Assembly (NCBI GenBank): GCA_958450325.1
Contig: OY288247.1
Span: 60,825,701 to 60,889,700 of the forward strand
Length of the DNA stretch: 64,000 nucleotides
Direction: 5' to 3'
Origin: Agrostemma githago
Lineage: Eukaryota; Streptophyta; Magnoliopsida; Caryophyllales; Caryophyllaceae
A program made the position numbers and the translations under genes. Shown one piece after another: positions 32,714-44,875 of the stretch; within the stretch, counting starts at the first letter, position 1, and every line of letters begins with the position of its first letter. A model generated the notes under the pieces. The model saw only the letters and a program-made list of their open reading frames with translations, searched no databases and was not told the origin of the DNA.

Positions 32714-35700
32714 ATGACGCAACAAGCCATCGATGACATGAAGGCCTCACTGACCAAGCTTGAAAACATGATCACATCAATGAGGGGAGAACAGATCGCC
32801 ATCCTCACCCGGGTAAGTGCCGTGGAACAAGGAACTCCTAGCGGCAGTGTCGATACTACTGGGCCTTTAGCTCAATTGGCTAGCGCGGTCCACAAACTGC
32901 AAGAACAGGTCCATCTGACAACCCAAAGCTCCATCCATACGGAGAATGCTAGGACCTACACCCCACTGACCGATGAACTACCCTCCAACCTCAACCTGAC
33001 GGGTCTACCAATGTTCGAGGGTACTGAAGACCCGGTCCACCATATCCGGGCCTTCAAGGAGTTTATGGCCCTTAAAGGGGTTAAGTCCAGCATGTTCAAG
33101 CACCTGTTCGCTTCATCCCTCGAGAAGCACCCAAGGGCCTGGTACTACCGGCTCGATTCCAAGAAATACAAAACTTGGGATGACGTGGCAATGGAATTCG
33201 CTCGGATCTACGCCGACAACACGGAAATCCAGACCACTATGCGCACCCTGGAAGTAATGGCCCAGGAACCTAAGGAAGGATTCACAAAATACCTTCAACG
33301 ATGGAGGGCTGAAAGCGTCAAACTGGTCGATAAGCCCAGTGAAAAAGTGCTGATTGAAGCCTTCGTCAAGAACCTCCTTCCAGCTTACCGGGTCCATCTC
33401 CGGTATGCCATCATACCTAGCTTTGCGGTCCTAACTGAAATGGGAACAAGAATCGAAGATGATCTGCGGTTGGAAAGCCTCACTAAGGCCTCCACCAAGG
33501 GATACCAAGGGGCCAGCTCATCGACAAGCAAGCCCACAACTACTGCTGCCACTCGTAGCATTTTTGACGAGGTAAATGCACTCGATACCTCATCCCAGAA
33601 GACTAGCACTCCCCGGGTATTCACCGACATAGGCACTACCTATGAAAATGCCCTTCAGAGGCTATCATCGAAAGGCCTGATCACCCCGATAGGCCCAACA
33701 CCTGATATCCCGGTCGAACGTCGCTCCAAGGCCTACAACCTCCAGGCCTACTGTCACTATCATCGTGGTAAGGGGCACGATACCGAGAAATGTTGGAAGC
33801 TAAATCACCTTATCCAAGATCTCATTGAGAGCGGGAAAATTCCTTTGCCCGGGGGTAAACCCAACAACAAGGATAACCCGTTGGCCACTCACGCCATCTT
33901 TTCCGGGGAAATAATGGATTGCTCACACCTCATTTCTCCATTTATCCCGCAAATAAACGGGATCTGGTGCGATGACGAAGACGATGTCTACCTCACCAAA
34001 GGGGAAGTTGTCCCCATCATGCCTGAGGAGATTCAGAAGGTTAAGTCCAAGGCCTTAGCCACTAGTCAAGCCCTCATCATCGCCGAACCACTTAAGGTGG
34101 AGCCCGCCCCAGAAGAGCCGACTGCTGAAAAGGCTCTTGTAAAACAGCTAAGCAAGACTCGAGTTGACCTCTCTATATGGCAACTCCTAGTTAGCTCTCA
34201 GGAACATCGAGAGGCACTCACTAAGGCCCTCGATCAAGTCAAAATCGACTCCATGGCTACTCCGGCTGAAATGGTAGCCACAGTCCTACCTCACCTAAAG
34301 GGGAGATCCATAGAGGAAGGCCCACTGATTACCTTCTCCAATGCTGATCTACCGCCCTTCGGGCCAGCCCACAACATGACCCTCTACATCACGGTTATCT
34401 GCCGTGGAAAGTACCTACCCATGACCCTAATTGACGACGGGTCAGCAGTCAATGTCCTCCCCTTGAGGACCGCCAAAGCCCTCGGCATCACCGAGGCCGA
34501 CTACATTTCTACAGCTCAAACCATACAGGCTTTTGACGGAAGCCCAAAGTCAGTAGCCGGAGCTACAAAACTCACTATCATAACAGGCCCGATAGAGAAG
34601 GAGCTAGAGTTTCAAGTGATCGACGTGACTTCTTCCTTCAACCTTCTTCTAGGAAGACCTTGGATCCATGCAACCAGAGCTGTATCCTTCACTTTGCATC
34701 GGAAAATCAAGCTACCTTTGCATGACACCGTCATCACTATAGAAGCCACACCTATGACTGTGGCTAACTGCAACACCTCGGGCCGCACCGATCTCTGGGG
34801 GTTCGACTTCGTAGGGGCCATCGAAGAAGACCAGCTCTTCCGTCCTTACTTCACGGTCCACCTTGACCGGATGTTGCAGAATCTGGGCTTTCTACCAGGG
34901 GTTACATCAAGGCCCGATCTCCCTGCAGGAAAAATTCTCGAAGTTCTGGACAATGGGAGGACTCAAACTGGCTTGGGCTACACCCTAACTCCGGAAAACA
35001 TGGGCCAAACTGAAACCGACAAGGTTATCTTTGTCACCTCAGTGTTCGAGACTGTCCAAACTGGCCTATATCGGCCTGCCACCACACGCCCTGGGACCCA
35101 CTTGGCCCAGGACTGCAACTACATACCGGATGACATCTTCGCTCTCATCCAATCCGAAGATGCTAAGAATGCCGAGCCCGCACTAGGGCTACTTTTTGGA
35201 GAGGAACTCGCGGTCCCAACACCGAAGGAAGAGCTAGTCAGCCTCATTCTCCGCAGTCGCACCTTTGATCCATCTAAGCTAATCTCAGAAGTCGGGTCCG
35301 GGACCAGAGCTTGGAGGAAAACTGTCAAATGGACTGACAGCCAAGGAAGGACTTACAAGCTGATCACAGGGGAAGGAGAGATGCCAGAATTTGAGTCTGA
35401 GTCTGAGTCGGAGTCCGAGTCAGAGTCTAAGATTGAGTCTAGTGAGTCTGGTGCTAGGGTCAGTCCTGTAACTCCCCCTCTCCCTTTAGCCATTCCTGGT
35501 GCCTCGGGGTCTGTCCCGGGCACCCTACCTATCCCGCCACTGACTAGTGATCAGATGGCAGCTCTTTTCGAGCTCTTTTCCCAATTTATGATCAATAATA
35601 ACAACCGTTCTGCTTACGACTTGTCTCATTTTCAAAACTTTCTCAATTTCAAAAATTTTATGTGCAATGACATTGAGAAGCCCGACGAACAGGTATCCTT

Positions 35701-36700
35701 GCCTCCACATCTGATCGAGCAACTAGAGCAAAAGGAATCCCGCAATCCGGTAATCGAAGAAACCGAATCCATCAACGTGGGAACAACCTTAGAACCTCAG
35801 ATGCTTAAGGTAGGATTATCCCTAGATCCCGAGGAGAAACAACAATTCATAGTTCTCCTTCAAGAATTCAAAGACGTCTTCGCATGGTCCTACAAGGACA
35901 TGCCGGGGATCGATCGCGAAATAGCCGAGCACCATATACCGATCAAGGAAGGGTTCAAGCCGGTTAAACAAAAACTCCGACGCATGAGGCCCGAATGGTC
36001 CCTCAAAGTCAAGGAGGAAGTCGATAAACAATTCAAGGCTGGGTTCATACGAGTCTTTGAGTATCCAGATTGGGTTGCAAACATAGTACCAGTCCCTAAA
36101 AAGGATGGTAAGGTTCGTGTCTGTGTAGACTTTCGGGATCTTAACAAGGGGAGCCCGAAAGACGATTTCCCGTTACCACACATCGATATAGTTGTAGATA
36201 ACACAGCAGATCATGCCCTTCTATCATTTATGGACGGGTATGCGGGGTATAATCAGATAAAAATGGCAGAAGAAGATATGGATAAGACCACCTTCATTAC
36301 ACCTTGGGATACTTATTGCTATACAGTTATGCCGTTTGGTCTCATCAATGCCGGGGCCACCTACCAACGAACCGCCACAACTTTATTGCATGACATGATG
36401 CATAAGGAAGTGGAAGTCTACGTGGACGACATGATCGTCAAATCCAAAGACAGGGACGGTCACATCACCGCCCTGAGAAAGTTCTTCACCCGATTACGCA
36501 AATACAACATGAGGCTAAACCCTCAGAAATGCAGTTTCGGGGTAACATCCGGCAAATTACTGGGTCATATCGTTAGCCAACGAGGTATCGAGGTCGATCC
36601 AACCAAAATCAAGGCCATCACCGAGATGCAGCCCCTTAAGACCGAAAAGGAGATAAGAGGGTTTCTCGGAAAAGTCCAGTACATCAGTAGGTTCATTTGA
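32714..36700 (+). CDS. gag, protease and reverse transcriptase of the Tat/Ogre-like element
   Basis: 1328 codons from MTQQAIDD, closed by TGA at 36698-36700. In order: a short N-terminal coiled coil; the gag core about residues 100-260 (LPMFEGTEDPVHHIRAF, AWYYRL); a zinc knuckle near 343 (CHYHRGKGHDTEKC); a protease near 573 with LIDDGSAVN; an acidic Glu-Ser repeat near 893-910; reverse transcriptase from about 1080 with VCVDFRDLNKGSPKD, MPFGLINAGATYQR and YVDD near 1236. The stop lies in the reverse transcriptase thumb, in a frame that otherwise continues to 39025, so a single nonsense change is likely. The lone intact stretch could still make Gag and protease. Confidence 0.92.
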   Translation: MTQQAIDDMKASLTKLENMITSMRGEQIAILTRVSAVEQGTPSGSVDTTGPLAQLASAVHKLQEQVHLTTQSSIHTENARTYTPLTDELPSNLNLTGLPMFEGTEDPVHHIRAFKEFMALKGVKSSMFKHLFASSLEKHPRAWYYRLDSKKYKTWDDVAMEFARIYADNTEIQTTMRTLEVMAQEPKEGFTKYLQRWRAESVKLVDKPSEKVLIEAFVKNLLPAYRVHLRYAIIPSFAVLTEMGTRIEDDLRLESLTKASTKGYQGASSSTSKPTTTAATRSIFDEVNALDTSSQKTSTPRVFTDIGTTYENALQRLSSKGLITPIGPTPDIPVERRSKAYNLQAYCHYHRGKGHDTEKCWKLNHLIQDLIESGKIPLPGGKPNNKDNPLATHAIFSGEIMDCSHLISPFIPQINGIWCDDEDDVYLTKGEVVPIMPEEIQKVKSKALATSQALIIAEPLKVEPAPEEPTAEKALVKQLSKTRVDLSIWQLLVSSQEHREALTKALDQVKIDSMATPAEMVATVLPHLKGRSIEEGPLITFSNADLPPFGPAHNMTLYITVICRGKYLPMTLIDDGSAVNVLPLRTAKALGITEADYISTAQTIQAFDGSPKSVAGATKLTIITGPIEKELEFQVIDVTSSFNLLLGRPWIHATRAVSFTLHRKIKLPLHDTVITIEATPMTVANCNTSGRTDLWGFDFVGAIEEDQLFRPYFTVHLDRMLQNLGFLPGVTSRPDLPAGKILEVLDNGRTQTGLGYTLTPENMGQTETDKVIFVTSVFETVQTGLYRPATTRPGTHLAQDCNYIPDDIFALIQSEDAKNAEPALGLLFGEELAVPTPKEELVSLILRSRTFDPSKLISEVGSGTRAWRKTVKWTDSQGRTYKLITGEGEMPEFESESESESESESKIESSESGARVSPVTPPLPLAIPGASGSVPGTLPIPPLTSDQMAALFELFSQFMINNNNRSAYDLSHFQNFLNFKNFMCNDIEKPDEQVSLPPHLIEQLEQKESRNPVIEETESINVGTTLEPQMLKVGLSLDPEEKQQFIVLLQEFKDVFAWSYKDMPGIDREIAEHHIPIKEGFKPVKQKLRRMRPEWSLKVKEEVDKQFKAGFIRVFEYPDWVANIVPVPKKDGKVRVCVDFRDLNKGSPKDDFPLPHIDIVVDNTADHALLSFMDGYAGYNQIKMAEEDMDKTTFITPWDTYCYTVMPFGLINAGATYQRTATTLLHDMMHKEVEVYVDDMIVKSKDRDGHITALRKFFTRLRKYNMRLNPQKCSFGVTSGKLLGHIVSQRGIEVDPTKIKAITEMQPLKTEKEIRGFLGKVQYISRFI

Positions 36701-39025
36701 AAGCTAACCATGGTGTGTGAACCAATCTTTAAGAAGCTGAAAATAGGAGAACGGTTACTATGGGACGATAAATGTCAAGCAGCCTTTGATAGAATCAAGG
36801 AAATTTTGGCCTCACCACCGGTCCTAATGCCACCTCAGCACGGTTTGCCTTTGTCACTGTACCTAACCACGACAGAGACAGCCATGGGGGCTATGCTAGC
36901 TCAAACGGTCAATTCCGAAGAACGAGCCATATACTACATCAGTAAGAAATTTTTAGAGTACGAGTGTAAGTACACCATGCTCGAAAAGACATGCTTAGCT
37001 TTGGTCTGGGCCACTAAAAAGCTCTGGCATTACATGCTCAGTTACGAGGTACAAGTGTTGTCCAGAATGGATCCAATCAAGTACCTTTTCGAAAAGCCCA
37101 TCCTCAATGGCAGGATATCAAGATGGACCCTCATGTTGGCAGAATTCGACCTAAAATTCGTACCATTGAAAGCCATCAAAGGACGAGTAGTAGCCGAATT
37201 TCTCGCTGACAGTCCCGTAACCGAAGAAGGACACACCGACACTTGGTCCTTCCCGGATGAAGACATTTTCCACACTGACACCGAAGCGTGGGACTTATAC
37301 TTTGACGGAGCATCCAACTTCCGAGGATTTGGGGTCGGGATTCTCCTAATCTCACCAAGAGGAGAGCATACTCCCGTATCCATCAAATTGGACTTCGACG
37401 TTACCAACAACGCCGCTGAGTATGAAGCATGTATCCACGGGCTACAAGCCGCCGTCGACTTAGGGGTCACGAACCTCCGAGTACACGGTGATTCATCTCT
37501 GGTCATTAATCAAGCGCTCCAAAAATGGAAGACTCGAAATGCTAATCTCGTGGCCTACCAGGCACGAGTAAGGGATCTTGAGAAACAATTCCACAAGGTA
37601 GAATACATATACCTACCTCGGGAAGAAAATCAATTCGCAGATGCACTCTCAAAACTGGCATCTTTGCTAAACATTCCCGATCATATGACCAGTATGCCAA
37701 TCTGTGTTGAAAGACGATCCGAGCCAGCGTATATCCACGACATCGAAGAAATCGAGATACCTGATCCCGAGCCGTGGTATCAAGCTGTGTTGACATACCT
37801 AGCAACCGGGGAATATCCACCCGGAGCTGACAACCGAGCCAAAAAGGCCCTGCGAAGACTGGCAACCCAGTTCATCCGCACCGACGATGGGCAACTTTAC
37901 AAAAAGACAGCACAGGGGGCTCTCCTTCGATGTGTTGATAAAACCAATGCTGAAAAAGTTATGGCTGAGGTACATGATGGCGAATGCGGTCCACACATGA
38001 ACGCCCAGATGCTGGTCCGGAAAATCATGAGGCTCGGTTACTACTGGAATAGCATGGAAACCGACTGCCAGCAATATGTTAGACATTGCCATAATTGTCA
38101 AATTTTTGCCAATGTACAGCATATGTCACCATCCTTGCTATACACCATGACATCACCATGGCCGTTTTCAACATGGGGAATCGACATAATTGGGAAGATA
38201 AACCCCTCGGGAACCGGAGGACACTGCTTCATTTTGGTAGGAATCGACTATTTCACCAAATGGGTCGAAGCTGAATCCTATCGTATTCTCAAAGCTAGCC
38301 ATGTTGCCAAGTTCATTCAAAATAAGATAATATGCCGGTATGGGATCCCTCATGAGTTCATTAGTGACCACGGGACCCACTTTCAAGCCGAAACAGCAGC
38401 CTTTCTGACCAAGTACAAAATTCAAAGGCATACGTCTTCACCCTACCGACCCCAAACCAATGGAGCGGTAGAAGCGGCTAATAAAACAATTGTCACCATA
38501 CTCAAAAAGATGGCTGATAATTACCGAGACTGGCCCGACAAAATACCATTTGCACTTTGGGGATATCGGACCTCGATTCGTACTGCGACCGGGGCAACAC
38601 CGTATTACCTTACATACGGCATGGAAGCAGTCCAACCTGTTGAGTTAGAAGTGCCATCACTCAGAATCCTACTCGAAAGTCAAATACCCGAAGCTGATTG
38701 GGTTCGAGCACGATATGACTCGCTAGTCCTTTTAGACGAACGACGATCTCGTGCCCTCAATAATATTCAAATCTATCAGAAGAGAATCCAACGGACTTTC
38801 AACAAAAGGGTGAGGCCCAGAAACATCAAAGAAGGAGATTTGGTTCTCAAGTCTGTTCGAGCTTTATTACCAGTAGACCCAAGAGGAAAATTCAAACCTA
38901 ATTGGGCTGGGCCATATCTGGTAAAGAAGATTCTATCAGGTGGAGCGGTAATGCTAACAGATCTGGACGGGAACGAGTTTGTCAACCCAACTAACCTGGA
39001 CCAGCTGAAGCGCTACTACCCTTAA
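36701..39025 (+). pseudogene. RNase H pair and integrase of the Tat/Ogre-like element
   Basis: Same frame as the upstream ORF, starting directly after the TGA, with a usable ATG at 36710. Gypsy RNase H, then a second RNase H with YFDGASN near 37300 and NNAAEYEA. The integrase zinc finger has its His pair near 37974 and CHNC near 38090; the core has D in GIDIIG, D in SDHGTHF and E in TNGAVEAANK. The terminal part GDLVLKSVR and NWAGPYLV ends with KRYYP. No other lesion is present, so readthrough of one codon would give the full enzyme set. Confidence 0.9.
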
Positions 39026-39372
39026 CCCATCTTTCTCAATGTCATTTGCAAAAGTTTATTAAAAACATCTTTTTTCAAACTTTTAAAGACAAGTCAAAAG
39101 CTAGAATTATTTATTCTACTGTTACAAACATCTTGAACCAATAGTCTCGATGTGTTTCGAAATTGCAAATTAATTCAGTCTGAACTACGTTTGGTTTGAT
39201 TCCATTTATTATGGATACGTAGGCAGCCCCTCAAAAGGGCACAACCACTGCAATCGAGAAAGGAAAACAGGAACGGTTTTTAATAAATTTCTTTTATTAA
39301 TTCAAAAAATAATAAAATTACAAAAAAAAATCAACCCAAAAATAAATAATACTAATACTTAAATAATAAAAA
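39026..39372. other. Convergent intergenic spacer
   Basis: About 350 AT-rich bases between the sense polyprotein and the antisense gene, which converge on it. No ORF. Both transcripts must end or overlap here. Confidence 0.6.
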
Positions 39373-41160
39373 CTAGGGCATTTTTCCCTTTCCTTTGCCC
39401 TTAGCCTCCTTTTCGGTCCATCGGCGTCGAGGTGGAGGTGATCGCTCCCTAATCACCAAGGGAACCTCCTTAACCCGGGCTCGTTTCTTCAAACTCGACT
39501 CCCCGGGCACCTCGTTATCACGCGGGCCTAGCCTGTCTTGGACCACTAACCTCGGTCCAAGTCTTCTCTCCAAATCACTAGCACCGGTCTCATTAACCTG
39601 AGTCTTAGTCTTCGACTTAGAACCCAACCCCGGCTCAGCAAGGGAAGTTGGAGTCTCTTCAAAGAACCGCCTGTTGTCTTTGGCCGATTCTCGGCGGGCC
39701 AAATCAAGAGCTTCTTCGGTCTTCAAAGCTTTACGGGCCTCCTGGGATTCTTCAGAAGTCCATTTTCGATAGGATTCAGAAACCCAAGTGGTTTGACAAG
39801 GGCGAGGTATAGTCCACATGACACGGGTAAACCAGCGCTGAAGCCACGTGTCACACATAGCGTCCGTCAATTGGATCGAAACGCTAATAATTGCCTCAGT
39901 CTCAGGGATCTCCTGAAACGAACCAAACTGTCTTAGAATACGGTCCGGATAGATATGGACGGTCCAGTCCAAAGACAAGATCACCAGATAGCGGGCCTTG
40001 TCCCTCCTAGCTAACCCCGTCAGCCTCGAAAGGAACCACCAGATGACGTTCCATCTAATCAAAGGACCACCATGGAACATTAGCTCTTCATCCCAATATT
40101 TTCGAGTTATGTGATGACTTGATCTTATCTGGCGAGACCTTGAGCCGATTTGACAACTACGATATCTGGATATGTTCACTGGGGGCTCTATGATCGACAG
40201 ACGCTCGGATAACCAGATCTGCAAAATTTTCGAAAAGTCAAAAACTTTCGAGAAATCAAAAAATCTGAGAAATAAAAAAAAATCGAAAAAATCAGAATTT
40301 TCAAAAAAATCGGAAAAAATTAAAAAAATCTAAAAAAATCGAAAAATCAAAAAATTTTGTAAAAATTGGAAATATTCGAAAATTTCGGCAAAAACAAACA
40401 TTTTCGAAAATTTCGAAAATCCGGAAAAATTGGAAATTCCGGAAAACTCCAGAAAAATTCAAAATTACCGCAAAAATTGAGAAATCGGGCAATTGTTCGA
40501 AAAAAAAATGGTTAAATACCTGCAGAAAACGGATACTCCCTGTCAATTGCCGATCTGGGTCGAGTCTTCTAGCGTCAAGGCCCATAATAATCTCCCCAGT
40601 TATTAGCCAAGCCGGGCTGTGACCTGTCTCCATTTGGTCAACTATGCTGATTAGCCTGATCTCACCTAAGCATGAGTCAGCATCCATCCGACCTTCGAAG
40701 GCATATCTATGTAGCATACAAAAGGCAAAGGCCCTACGCCTATGGGTAGAAGTAATTCTTTCACCAACCGGGTCCATGAATTTGTCAGCCAAGTCAAATA
40801 GGGAAACTGAATCTCCCTTCACCATACGGGCTGTCTCAGCATGCGACAGGCCTAGAAAATCCCTCAACCTCCTCCTTGGGTCAGGATAAAATGGGGGAAT
40901 AGCAGGACGAGCATTAGGGCACCACCCGCCGATAGCTGCTATTTCTTCAGGAAGAGGACACATTTCTCCTCGAGAAAATGCAAAAACATGAAAGGTAGTA
41001 TCCCAAAAAGATAAGCAAGCATCAAGAAAATGCGAATCTACCTTAAGTCGATGAAGTGGGAATAAAGCCACAATTCCCATTTGAGTAGTTGAACTTTATC
41101 TTCATCTCGAAAATCCTGGGCCCACGCATGAAGCATCGCGGTCAAATGGTCGATACCCAT
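39373..41160 (-). CDS. Antisense plant-mobile-domain gene with one intron
   Basis: Exon 1 is open from 41080 to 40520; the intron is 40519-40219 (GT...AG, 301 nt, built of AAAATTTCGAAAA-like runs); exon 2 is 40218-39373. The splice is between codons and the frame continues. Exon 1 has FHVFAFSRGEMCPLPEEIAA and, at the splice, IRFLQ joined to IWLSERL, both resembling the plant mobile domain (PMD, also found as a domesticated domain in plants). The C-terminus is Lys/Arg-rich, ending KGKGKGKMP. An upstream ATG at 41160 opens a better start but needs a one-base frame change near 41085, so the N-terminus may be damaged. Function in the element is unknown. Confidence 0.75.
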
Positions 41161-41903
41161 TACAAGAATAGTTTCTTTTATTTATCCTAAAAAGTCTAAG
41201 AGATTTTAGGGTAGAAAAAAAGATTTGGATGGGAATATGAAAAATAAGAAGCCAAAGCCCTCTATTTATAATAGGGAATATCCTTTCTCCTAGTCATCAC
41301 AGGAATAGGACTTTCGCACCACTTCCCCTGCTTCATCTAGGCATACAGGCCTAACCAAGTAATTCCAGGAATCCGTGTCAGAATCCGATTAGGAATCAAA
41401 GTCATCCCAAGCATCCTTATTTCCAAGCTTTTCAAAGAAAATTTTTCAGCATTTTTCTTTTCAAATTTTTTTTTTGAAAAATCATCATTTCTTCCCCAGC
41501 ATGAGTTAGTGTTTCACCTAAATGTTACATACAAATTATGTCAGCATACAGGTACACCCAAGACTCCCAGAAATTCTAAGTTCCCCAGTGGAAAAGCTCA
41601 AGCAACATCTTTCAGGATATATCTGCAAACAGATATGCCCATAGCTTCCAAGGCAAGCTCCCGCGCAATTCCAAGACAGGATATATCTGCAAACAGGTAT
41701 ACCCATAGCTTCCTAGGCAAGCTCCCGCGACATTATCAGCATCAGCCCAGGTATGATTTCTATTCTATGGCTGGCGAGCCCTTCACGCAGGTCTAATGGA
41801 CCCTAAACGACCCGATCAGAAGTCTGCCAGGTTTTAATCCTTGATTGACCTGGTAGCTACTCTGACTTTTGCCTTGTCCAAGCCTCAGTCAGAGTGGGGG
41901 CTC
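41161..41903 (+). other. Region before the 3' LTR with polypurine tract
   Basis: Includes the likely minus-strand promoter of the antisense gene: CTATTTATAATAGG near 41261-41274 gives a TATAAATA on the minus strand about 110 bases from 41160. A near-duplicate of about 65 bp (CAGGATATATCTGCAAACAG) occurs at 41612 and 41678. The polypurine tract AGAGTGGGGG is at 41891-41900. Confidence 0.6.
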
Positions 41904-44329
41904 TGTAGACACCCACATTTTGACCGTCAGGTGTTTATAGTAGTTCCCGCCAAACACCCGATGATGATTGGACGTAAACGTGCTTTGACGGACTCGGATA
42001 TGGGCTTGTAATCATGGACATTCGGTTTAGACTTTTTAAGGAGTACAAATCTTACAAAACCAACCTCAAATCCAGGCCCAGTGGGTCGTTTCGAGTCAAA
42101 TAACACTAATTTGGGTCGAAACTGACACCAGGGGTAAAACCGTCTTTTAGCGACCGAGTCAAAACCCGGTCAAAGATTTTCCCGAGACATGTGAGTCAGC
42201 CGTGACACTCACACGGTTGATTCCAACCCAAATTCCTACAAAAATTCAGATTCATTAAAACATTAAACAATTCCGTTAAAGATAGAATTCGACCTCAAGT
42301 AGGAATTCTATCCAGAAACCGATTCAGACATTGACCGAGTACCAAATACCCGGCCAAACACTCCTCAATCAGCCAAGAATTCCTTTCTTCTCGGCCAAGA
42401 AAGCAGGATTCTTATGCTCCTTATACTCCTACGTTTCCTATCCTAAGCGGTATTCAAACTCTCCTAAACCAAGGTCGGAAACTCTCTATAAATAGGACCT
42501 CCCGTCCAACACAATTGACAACGATCATACATCAGAAAAATACCAAGACATAACAACACAACAGCAGCAAAAACACGTCCAAAACCCCCTCCACACACGG
42601 TTCATACACAAACCCGATAGTTAGCAAATCCCGACACTTTTTTCGAAACCTCGAAACCCCGACGAAGCCGGCCAAATCCGACGTCCCAAGCCACCCGTCC
42701 AAACCGATACACCTTAACTCATCCTCATCATCTCGACGCTCTCAAGTCTAAGTCACTTCCCGACGAGCCTTATCCCGAGAAAACAAAGCATGTAGGTTGA
42801 GGGTGTAAATCAAACCCGTCTCTCCTTCTTTTCTTCCCTTCTCCTCGTTTTTTATTATCATGGGTCTCTCGTCGGTCTTTTTTTATTTTCTAATATCGAT
42901 ACTACTAAAACTACTTTTATATATCGAATATTCTTAAAATATAATATCGATTCTATATAATCGAATATCGTATCAAAAAGAATTATATTAAGTTTTCGAC
43001 GATATCGTTACATTTTTTTCAAAACCCTTTTTTTTACAACTTTTCGTTCAAAATTCTTTTCTTTTTTACTTTTCGTTCAAAACAAACTTTTTCTCAAAAC
43101 CTTTTCTAAAATTATTCCGACTATTCGATATCGATTTCATAATCGAATATCGAATACGACGAATGTCGCAAATATAAACCGAGTATAAATTAATCCATAT
43201 TTGTACGCGATTTATAAGATTTTCGACAAAAAAAAATAAAAAGCGGACAGACCCGCACGCGAGTCGCGCCCGGTACAGGCGACTCGCGCACGAGTCTGTG
43301 AACCGGCCTTTTTTTAGTTTTTCGATCGTTTTATTTTTATTATTCTACGAAACGATTTCTAAATTTATATCTTTTCTAAAACTATTCCAAATATTTGATA
43401 TTGATTTCGTAGTCAACTATCGAATATAACGAATATCGAGAATATTAAGTCGAGTACGAATTATGTGATATTCGTACGCGATTTAATCAAAAAATTTCCG
43501 AAAACCGACATCGAAATCAGGCCGCCACGCGACCCGCCTGAGTCCCGGGCGAGCCGCGCGGTCGACTGCCCAAGTGCGCCTTTCTCGTTTTTTTTTATTT
43601 TTCGAACTTCGTTTTTTATAAAAAACAACGTTTTAGTAATATTTTTCAGATTTCGATTAATATTATTTTCTCGATCTCGTATATTTATTTGCTTTATTAT
43701 TTCAATCGTTACTAACTCGTTTTCTCGTGTTTGTAGCAATTTGTTTATTTCTTTATTTTTTATCGTTTTATTAGACTAAAACGAACTCACATGCTAAAAT
43801 AACTTTGACGTTATTAGTTTAACATGCATTAAGCGACTTAGCAACCCATTTATTTTTCCTCACATGTCTTAGGAAAATAATCTCTGCATATCATTCAATC
43901 GTCGAACTAACGCGTGTACACAAAACCGAACGATATCTTAGTAAAGGCCGCTAAGTGCGGGCGGGGTTGGGTGTTCTCACTGAACTTCCCAACACGTACC
44001 CTCACCCCTTACTCAGAACCATGGTTTCCGGATGTCCGAATCCATTGGCAACGAGAGTCATTCAATATACGATTAACCGCTCAAGTCGGCATCGGTATCG
44101 TAATGCTAAGGGACGAACCCGATAAACTCTGACATCGGAAATGGGCCATGTTTTAAATATGGCCCACTACGACATAGAGTGGGTTCGAATGGTTCCGAAT
44201 AACCATAAAATTCGGTGGCGACTCCTACTTCGATTTAAAATTCTATTCGATCCATCTCATATGGAAATTCTATCGCCTCCCCAAAACCCGCGCTTCGCCG
44301 CGTCGGGGTGGACCTATGTCATGTCCACA
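41904..44329 (+). repeat. 3' LTR of the Tat/Ogre-like element
   Basis: 2426 bp, TATA at 42487-42495, about 1% different from the 5' LTR by eye and followed by the CACGT duplication. Confidence 0.95.
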
Positions 44330-44875
44330 CACGTGTTGACCGAAATCGTTTGAAAAAGGTTTGTCGAGACTTGTAGCGTGCAAGACGCGTTTATTTAGGC
44401 GTAATTGGGGCTACTCGGCCAAGTCATGGAGGGACTCGGTCGAGTGTCCCTTGAAAAAAAGTTTCTGCCGGTTTTTCGGGGTGTCACTCGACCGAGTGGC
44501 TATGGCACTCGATCGAGTGCCCCCTGTTCGAGTGGTGACTCGATTCGCAATTTCAGTATTGATCTCGAAATTGCTTTTAATTTTTGAAAACCGATTATTT
44601 CGCTAAGTCGTGTAAAAATATGACATAATTTATACCCGACTTAAATTTTTGATACTCGTCAATATTTTATATTTGATTATGAAATCAATATCCAATATTT
44701 ATTTAGGGAAAAAAGATGTTTAGAAATTGTTTTGAATTGAAATAAATCCCTCCGCATTATAATGTCGTAATTAGTCTTTTTAAGACTATGTGACGATTAT
44801 TTCGGCATCAACGAGATTATGCTTAAAATAGTTTTAATTATTGATTCCTTTAGATTCGATATTCGACTATAGAGT

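Larger units (their letters stand above)
29207..44329 (+). mobile_element. Complete 15.1-kb Tat/Ogre-like Ty3/gypsy retrotransposon
   Basis: LTRs of 2427 and 2426 bp and a perfect CACGT duplication (29202-29206 and 44330-44334). It carries a single long gag-pro-pol frame with one premature stop, and an antisense gene between pol and the 3' LTR. The primer site TGGCGACTCCGCTGAGGA is the type known from Ogre-like elements (tRNA-Arg). By eye the LTRs differ at roughly 1%, so it is the younger insertion in this nest. Its target was an older LTR of the same family in opposite orientation. Confidence 0.95.
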
